From positions 62,001 to 126,000 of the forward strand of contig NZ_JBGTYM010000007.1 of the NCBI RefSeq assembly GCF_044142105.1: a stretch of DNA of 64,000 nt, given 5' to 3'. The position numbers were made by a program, and so were the translations under genes. Position 1 is the stretch's first letter. Each line of letters begins with the position of its first letter. This stretch comes from Pseudogemmobacter sp044142105. GTDB lineage: Bacteria > Pseudomonadota > Alphaproteobacteria > Rhodobacterales > Rhodobacteraceae. The notes beneath the pieces were generated by a model that saw only the letters and a list, made by a program, of their open reading frames with translations, was not told where the DNA came from and did no database searches. This document shows, one piece after another, positions 59,359 through 64,000 of the stretch.

Positions 59359-60360
59359 ATGGATGGAATTCTCTCTTCCGGCTCTTTCCTGACCGCCGCG
59401 CTTGCCCGCCAGGGCGCCGGTTTGCGCGCCGATCTGCAACGCGCCTCGACCGAGATGACGACGGGGCAAAAGGCCGATGCCGGGGCCGCGCTGCGCGGCG
59501 ACTTCTACGGGATAAGCGCGATTGATCATTCGCTGGCGCGGCTGCGCGGCTACAAGGCGACGACTTCGGAAACCGCGCTATTGGCCGACAGCATGCAGAC
59601 CGCGCTGGGCGTGATCGCCGATGGCGCAACGACGGTTGGCGCCGATCTCTTGCGCAATACCGGGTTGAACCTGCCTGCACAGCTTGGCGCCATCGTCGGC
59701 GACGGCCGGCGCCATTTCGATACGGCGGTCGCGGCCTTGAACACGCGCTTCGCCGAACGCGCGGTCTTTGGCGGCGTGGTGGCGGAAACCTCTCCGCTGC
59801 CCGATGCCGAAACCATCCTGACCGCGCTGGACACGGCAACGGCGGGCGCAGTGACGGTTCAGGATGTGGTCGATGCCATCACCGGCTGGTTCGACGACCC
59901 GCTCGGCTATGGCGCGCTTTATTCCGGGGGCGCCGCCCGCCGCCCGCTGCCGGTCGCAGCAGGCGAGGAGGTGGCGCTGGACGCCACCGCCATGGATCCG
60001 GCCCTGCGCGACACGCTGAAGGGGCTGGCCATGGTCGCCATGCTGGATCGCGGCATTCTGGGCGGACAGGATCAGGCCCGGGCCGATCTGGCCAAGGCGG
60101 CGGGCGGGCAATTGTTGAGCTCGGGCGAGGCGCGGGCCACGTTGATGGCGCGCATCGGCACGGCGCAAAGCCAGATCGAGGATGCCACGGCGCGCAACGG
60201 GGCAGAAGAAACCGCCTTGGGTATTGCACGGGCCAATATGCTGGCAGCCGACCCCTATGACACCGCGGCGCGGCTGAAAGACATCGAGAGCCGGCTCGAT
60301 TCGCTTTATGTGCTGACCGCGCGGCTCTCGCGCCTGTCGCTGACCGAGTATCTGCGGTGA
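59359..60360 (+). CDS. flgL: Hook-filament junction protein FlgL (HAP3)
   Basis: FlgL is the second junction protein. The 333-residue protein is flagellin-like, with an N-terminal helical region (about 1-75) including LQRASTEMTTGQKAD and a C-terminal coiled coil ending LDSLYVLTARLSRLSLTEYL (in part). The middle is variable. Position between flgK and flgI supports the name, as sequence conservation is modest. It overlaps flgI by 4 bp through GTGA. Confidence 0.85.
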   Translation: MDGILSSGSFLTAALARQGAGLRADLQRASTEMTTGQKADAGAALRGDFYGISAIDHSLARLRGYKATTSETALLADSMQTALGVIADGATTVGADLLRNTGLNLPAQLGAIVGDGRRHFDTAVAALNTRFAERAVFGGVVAETSPLPDAETILTALDTATAGAVTVQDVVDAITGWFDDPLGYGALYSGGAARRPLPVAAGEEVALDATAMDPALRDTLKGLAMVAMLDRGILGGQDQARADLAKAAGGQLLSSGEARATLMARIGTAQSQIEDATARNGAEETALGIARANMLAADPYDTAARLKDIESRLDSLYVLTARLSRLSLTEYLR

Positions 60361-61445
60361 TCCGGCTGGTCCTGCTTTTCCTGTGCCTGGCGCTTCCTGC
60401 CATGGCCGAACCGATCCGGCTGAAGGATCTGGTCGAGGTCGATGGCGTGCGCGGCAATGATCTGGTGGGCTATGGTCTGGTCGTCGGGCTGAACGGCACG
60501 GGCGACGGCTTGCGCAACGCGCCCTTCACCGAAGAGATCATGACCAACATGCTGGAACGCCTGGGGGTCAACATCACGGGCGAGGATTACCGCCCCAAGA
60601 ACGTCGCTGCGGTGTTTGTGACTGCATCCTTGCCGCCGTTTTCCCGCGCCGGATCGCGGATCGATATCACCGTCTCGGCCATTGGCGACGCGACCAGCCT
60701 TCTGGGCGGGACGCTGGTGATGACGCCTCTGAACGGGGCGGACGGGCAGATTTATGCGGTCGCCCAGGGCACGATCATCGCGGGCGGCATTTCGGCCCAG
60801 GGTCAGGCAGCGCGCGTGGTGCAGGGTGTGCCGACGGCGGGCACCATTCCGTCGGGCGCGCGGGTGGAACGCGAGGTGCCCTTTGATTTCAGCGGTGTCA
60901 CCACGCTGCGGCTGGCGCTGAAGACCGCCGATTTCACCACCGCCGCACGGATCGAGGCGGTGATCAACGCGGAATTCGGCGCGCGGGTCGCGGCGATGGA
61001 GGATGCGGGAACGGTGACGCTGACCCTGGGCCGGACCGGGCTAAACCCGGCCCATGCCATCGCCCGGATCGAAAACCTGCTGGTCGAGCCGGAAACCAAG
61101 GCGACGGTTGTCGTCGACCAGCGCTCGGGCACGATCGTGATGGGCGCCGATGTGCGGATCAGCCGGGTCGCCGTGGCGCAGGGCAATCTGACCCTGCGGG
61201 TCGAGGAGGCGCCTCTCGTGGTGCAGCCCAATCCCTTTGCCGAAGGCGAGACGGTGGTTGTCCCGCGCAGTTCGGCCTCGATCAGCAAGGACGGCACCGG
61301 TCTGGCCCTTGTGCCGGGGGGCACCAACCTTTCGGAAGTGGTGGCCGGGCTGAATGCGCTGGGCGTGGCGCCGAATGATATGATCGACATCCTGAAAAGC
61401 ATCAACGCCGCCGGGGCCTTGCACGCGGAATTCGTGATCCAGTAG
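60357..61445 (+). CDS. flgI: Flagellar P-ring protein FlgI
   Basis: FlgI forms the periplasmic P ring around the rod. The 362-residue protein has a signal peptide (MIRLVLLFLCLALPAMA), then IRLKDLVEVDGVRGNDLVGYGLVVGLNGTGD (in part, about 20-50). The family blocks NMLERLGV, KNVAAVFVTASLPPFSR, and GGTLVMTPLNGADGQIYAVAQG (in part) follow. The start is GTG at 60357, overlapping the flgL stop. It is the last gene of block B; fliP, its usual follower in my recollection of related genomes, is instead 49 kb away. Confidence 0.95.
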   Translation: MIRLVLLFLCLALPAMAEPIRLKDLVEVDGVRGNDLVGYGLVVGLNGTGDGLRNAPFTEEIMTNMLERLGVNITGEDYRPKNVAAVFVTASLPPFSRAGSRIDITVSAIGDATSLLGGTLVMTPLNGADGQIYAVAQGTIIAGGISAQGQAARVVQGVPTAGTIPSGARVEREVPFDFSGVTTLRLALKTADFTTAARIEAVINAEFGARVAAMEDAGTVTLTLGRTGLNPAHAIARIENLLVEPETKATVVVDQRSGTIVMGADVRISRVAVAQGNLTLRVEEAPLVVQPNPFAEGETVVVPRSSASISKDGTGLALVPGGTNLSEVVAGLNALGVAPNDMIDILKSINAAGALHAEFVIQ

Positions 61446-61549
61446 CGGTGCGGGCTGCGCGCCAGTTGCGAGAGGTTCCAACCCCGCGCCGAACCCGTTA
61501 GACCTGCTTCGGGGCGCCACGAACGGGCCCGGATGTCAGGAGTTGCGCA

Positions 61550-62110
61550 ATGACCGGGATGCCGCTGTCGCAGGCCTTCCGCGAAGCCTTTCGCTGCCAC
61601 CCCGCCGGGGTCGCGGTGATCACGGCCGATGCCGGGCTGGGCCCGGTGGCGATGACAGTGTCCTCGCTGATCTCGGTCAGCGCCGAGCCGCCCATGGTGG
61701 CCTTTTCGCTTTCGGCGCGCTCCAGCTCGACCTCGGCAGTGCTGGCGGCAGAGACCATCGTAATCCACCTGCTGCGCTATGCCGATCTGCCGTTGGCCCG
61801 GTTGGGCGCCATGTCTGGTGCAGATCGCTTTGGTCCCGATATCGCCTGGGAGCGGCTGCCCAACGGGGCGCCGCGCTATACAAGCGTTGCAACCTGGTTT
61901 CTGGCCCGCGTCGCCGGAACTCTGATCGTCCCCGGCGCGACGGTGGTGACGGCAGAGCTGTTGGATGGCACGGCGGCCACCCTTGCCGGCGCGCCCGAGC
62001 TGGAATCGCTGATCTATCTGGACCGCCGCTGGCACCGGCTTCGGGAAAGCGCCGATGGCACCACAAGCCTGACGCCGCTGGATGCCGAGAACCGCGACGT
62101 GTTTCGCTGA
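61550..62110 (+). CDS. Flavin reductase-like FMN-binding protein
   Basis: The 186-residue protein resembles the flavin reductase domain (HpaC/RutF type). It has a split-barrel pattern: AFRCHPAGVAVITADAG (about 12-28), PVAMTVSSLISVSAEPPMVAFSL (in part, about 33-55), and a late FLARVAGTLIVPGATVV. Such proteins supply reduced FMN to monooxygenases, but no oxygenase gene is adjacent. It lies 104 bp after flgI and 22 bp before an Lrp-type regulator. The stop codon lies within an imperfect palindrome (62099-62115) that resembles but is not parS. Confidence 0.8.
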   Translation: MTGMPLSQAFREAFRCHPAGVAVITADAGLGPVAMTVSSLISVSAEPPMVAFSLSARSSSTSAVLAAETIVIHLLRYADLPLARLGAMSGADRFGPDIAWERLPNGAPRYTSVATWFLARVAGTLIVPGATVVTAELLDGTAATLAGAPELESLIYLDRRWHRLRESADGTTSLTPLDAENRDVFR

Positions 62111-62132
62111 AACACCCATTCAGAGGTCGACC

Positions 62133-62597
62133 ATGACGACAGAGATCGACGCCATCGACCGCCGCATCCTGGCCGAATTGCAGCGCGAGGGCCGGCTGAC
62201 CCATCAGGAATTGAGTGAACGGGTCGGGCTGTCGCCCACGCCCTGCGCCCGCCGCCTGCGCAGGCTTGAGGAAATGGGCTATATCAGCGGCTATGCCGCG
62301 CTGATCGATGAGGCGCGGATGGGCTTTGGCTTTACCGTCTTCGTCTCGGTCCAGCTGGATCGCCAGGTCGACGACCGGCTGGTCAGCTTTGAAGCCGCCA
62401 TCGCGCAATTCCCTGAAGTGGTGGATTGCTGGCTGATGACCGGAAACCGCGACTACATGCTGCGCATAGCGGTCTCGGGTCTGGCGGAGTATGAGCAGTT
62501 CCTGACCGGGAGGCTGACCAAGGTGCCGGGCGTGGCATCCCTGGAAAGCTCGATCCCGATCCGCCGCGTCAAGGGGCGCCAGTCGCGGCTGATCTAG
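62133..62597 (+). CDS. Lrp/AsnC-family regulator
   Basis: This 154-residue transcription factor has the N-terminal helix-turn-helix (AIDRRILAELQREGRLTHQELSERVGLSPTPCARRLRRLE in part, about 6-45) and the C-terminal RAM/AsnC effector domain. That domain contains MTGNRDYMLRIAVSGLAEYEQF (in part). Such proteins sense amino acids. It follows the flavin reductase gene by 22 bp. It is convergent with, and overlaps by 4 bp at the stop codons (CTAG), the transketolase-like gene, so probably regulates that gene or its paralogue from a distance. Confidence 0.9.
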   Translation: MTTEIDAIDRRILAELQREGRLTHQELSERVGLSPTPCARRLRRLEEMGYISGYAALIDEARMGFGFTVFVSVQLDRQVDDRLVSFEAAIAQFPEVVDCWLMTGNRDYMLRIAVSGLAEYEQFLTGRLTKVPGVASLESSIPIRRVKGRQSRLI

Positions 62598-64000
62598 GCC
62601 CACACCGTCGCAATCGGCCGCCCGGCCGTAAGCGCCAGAGCGCGTTCGGCGATGGCGCGGCGGTCGATGCCGAAATGGCGGTACAGATCGCCGATCGTGC
62701 CGGTCTGGCCGAAATGCTCGACGCCCAGCGGCAGGGTGCGGTGGCCCGCAACGCCGCCCAGCCAGGACAGCGTGGCGGGATGGCCGTCGATCACCGTGAC
62801 CAGATGGCAATCGCGCGGCAGAGGCTGCAACAGCCGTTCAACCTGCGACAGTGCCGACATGTTTCCGCGCGCCCGGGCGCGCTGGGCGGCGTTCCAGCCG
62901 GCATGAAGCCGGTCAGCCGAGGTCACGGCCAGTACGCCCACATCGCGGCGCGCTTCGGCGATGGCGCCAGCGGCGGCGATGGCCTCTGGCGCGACGACGC
63001 CCTGATAAGCGATCACCACATCGCAATTCGGCCCCGGCGGGCGCAGCCAATAGGCGCCGTCAACCGCGCCGCGGCGGAAGGCATCGTCATGGCGGCGGCC
63101 GGGCTGTTCCAGCGGGTTGGTCGACAGGCGCAGATAGACCGAACCGCCAGTCTCGTCGCGCAGCCAGGTGCGCTCATCTGGGTCGCCCTCGCCATCGCGC
63201 TGAAGGTAATCGAACGCCCATTCCATGATGACGGCAAGCTCGTCGACGAAACCCGGTTCAAAGGCCGCCAACCCGTCTTGCGCCATGCCGATCAGCGGCG
63301 TGGAGATCGACTGATGTGCCCCGCCTTCCGGCGCCAGCGTCACGCCTGACGGCGTGCCCGCGATCAGGAAGCGCGCATCCTGATAGCAGGCATAGTTCAG
63401 TGCATCGAGACCACGGCAGACGAACGGATCATAGACCGTGCCGACCGGGATCAGCCTTTTGCCGAACAGCGAATGCGACAGGCCCGCCGCGCCCAGAAGC
63501 AGGAAGAGGTTCATCTCGGCGATGCCCAGTTCGATATGCTGGCCGGAAGGCGCGGCATCCCATTTCGCGGTCGAGGCGATCTTTCTTTCCCGGAACGTGT
63601 CGCTGCGGGCGGCACGGGCAAACAGGCCACGGCGGTTGACCCAGGGGCCAAGCCCGGTCGTGCCTGTCACATCGGGCGAGGTGGTGACGATACGCTGGGC
63701 CAGGCTGCTGTCGCCGCGGGCCAGATCGTCCAGGATCTTGCCAAAGGCCATCTGGGTGGAAATCTCGCGTTCGGACGAGATCGCGATGGCCGGAACGGGC
63801 AGGGCCGCGTCATGCAGACGGCGGGGGCCAGCTGCGAAGAAGGGCACTTGGCGCAGGAAGGATTGGAGCGCCTTGGCGTCCTGGACGGCGGCGAAGGGTT
63901 CCCACTCCTCGCCCGCCGCCACGCCCATCCGCGTCTGCCAGTCGGCCATCTGCGCCTTGGTCATCAGGCCGCCATGGTTGTCCTTGTGACCGGCGATCGG
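62594..64000 (-). CDS. Pyruvate dehydrogenase E1-type / transketolase-fold enzyme (5' part outside window)
   Basis: The reading frame stays open through the right edge: the 12 codons before the ATG at 63964 read PIAGHKDNHGGL in frame, so this is the 3' part of a longer gene and 63964 is not its start. The visible 469 codons (468 residues) match the C-terminal two thirds of homodimeric, thiamine-diphosphate 2-oxoacid dehydrogenase E1 (AceE-like). They include GTVYDPFVCRGLDALNYACYQDARF (in part), PSGVTLAPEGGAHQSISTPLIGMAQDGL (in part), and HFGQTGTIGDLYRHFGI. The enzyme would decarboxylate pyruvate or a related 2-oxoacid. It shares 4 bp with the convergent Lrp gene. Confidence 0.88.
   Translation of the reverse strand, partial: PIAGHKDNHGGLMTKAQMADWQTRMGVAAGEEWEPFAAVQDAKALQSFLRQVPFFAAGPRRLHDAALPVPAIAISSEREISTQMAFGKILDDLARGDSSLAQRIVTTSPDVTGTTGLGPWVNRRGLFARAARSDTFRERKIASTAKWDAAPSGQHIELGIAEMNLFLLLGAAGLSHSLFGKRLIPVGTVYDPFVCRGLDALNYACYQDARFLIAGTPSGVTLAPEGGAHQSISTPLIGMAQDGLAAFEPGFVDELAVIMEWAFDYLQRDGEGDPDERTWLRDETGGSVYLRLSTNPLEQPGRRHDDAFRRGAVDGAYWLRPPGPNCDVVIAYQGVVAPEAIAAAGAIAEARRDVGVLAVTSADRLHAGWNAAQRARARGNMSALSQVERLLQPLPRDCHLVTVIDGHPATLSWLGGVAGHRTLPLGVEHFGQTGTIGDLYRHFGIDRRAIAERALALTAGRPIATVWA

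Noticed and set aside
62099..62115. GTGTTTC-GCT-GAAACAC palindrome at the stop of the flavin reductase gene, considered as a third parS.
   Set aside because: The centre is 3 bp (GCT) instead of the ACGT of parS, so the half-site spacing is wrong. It may be chance or a weak terminator.
62594..63964. Treating the ATG at 63964 as the true start of the E1-type gene.
   Set aside because: The frame continues upstream to the window edge with residues (HKDNHGGL) typical of the internal region of the family, so the gene is cut by the window.
1..64000. tRNA and rRNA genes, CRISPR arrays, insertion sequences, integrases and phage genes.
   Set aside because: None were recognised when reading both strands; the gaps are short and explained by promoters, hairpins or the origin.

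Overview
The window is a 64 kb stretch of high-GC chromosome from an alphaproteobacterium, most likely a member of the Rhodobacteraceae (Rhodobacter/Paracoccus/Roseobacter relatives). The evidence is the gene order rdgB-hemW, parB-parA-rsmG-mnmG-mnmE-rho, then maf-aroE-coaE-dnaQ; two perfect parS sites; the secB-fxsA-Tim44 block; a MotE-like gene in the motor operon; and candidate CtrA sites next to flagellar genes. Coding density is very high, with many 4-bp ATGA/GTGA start-stop overlaps and four convergent pairs that share 4 bp at their stop codons. I saw no rRNA, tRNA, insertion sequence, prophage or CRISPR array.

Layout: (1) 1-1.9 kb: Tim44-domain protein, fxsA and secB. (2) 1.9-11.0 kb: a divergent amino-sugar locus, with nagA, a GlmS-like SIS deaminase and a GntR regulator on one side, and a MurQ-like etherase, a complete ABC sugar importer and a Gfo/Idh dehydrogenase on the other. 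A candidate GntR operator lies between them. (3) 11.0-24.1 kb: flagellar block A, divergent fliP-fliN-fliH-fliF and fliL-coiled-coil protein-motE-like-motA-large secreted protein-lytic transglycosylase-flhA-fliR-flhB-fliJ-like. (4) 24.1-38 kb: metabolism and repair: ilvA, a secreted low-complexity protein, argG, DUF3137, a sulfotransferase-fold protein with a class IV aminotransferase, exported msrA, a Kef-type antiporter, maeB and mutS. (5) 37.8-52.1 kb: origin-proximal housekeeping: grpE, hrcA, rph, rdgB, hemW, parB, parA, rsmG, mnmG, mnmE, rho, a candidate oriC (about 48.95-49.39 kb), then maf, aroE, coaE and dnaQ on the other side. (6) 52.2-55.6 kb: a two-subunit molybdenum hydroxylase and a divergent TetR regulator. 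(7) 55.7-61.4 kb: flagellar block B, motB-flgE-flgK-flgL-flgI. (8) 61.5-64 kb: a flavin reductase-like protein, an Lrp regulator and an E1-type transketolase-fold enzyme cut by the window edge.

The strongest findings are the candidate replication origin between rho and maf (AT-rich stretch, two DnaA-box matches and clustered G/A-rich repeats, with genes diverging from it) and the two 16-bp parS palindromes built into the 5' ends of mnmG and hemW. The least explained parts are a 767-residue secreted protein in the motA operon that could be a motor accessory component, a MurQ-family enzyme lacking two family arginines, and a set of related candidate CtrA motifs ahead of fliL, motA, motB and flgE. 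Flagellar genes are split into two blocks on either side of the origin. fliQ, fliM, fliG, fliI, the rod genes and flagellin are not here, so the flagellum depends on genes elsewhere.
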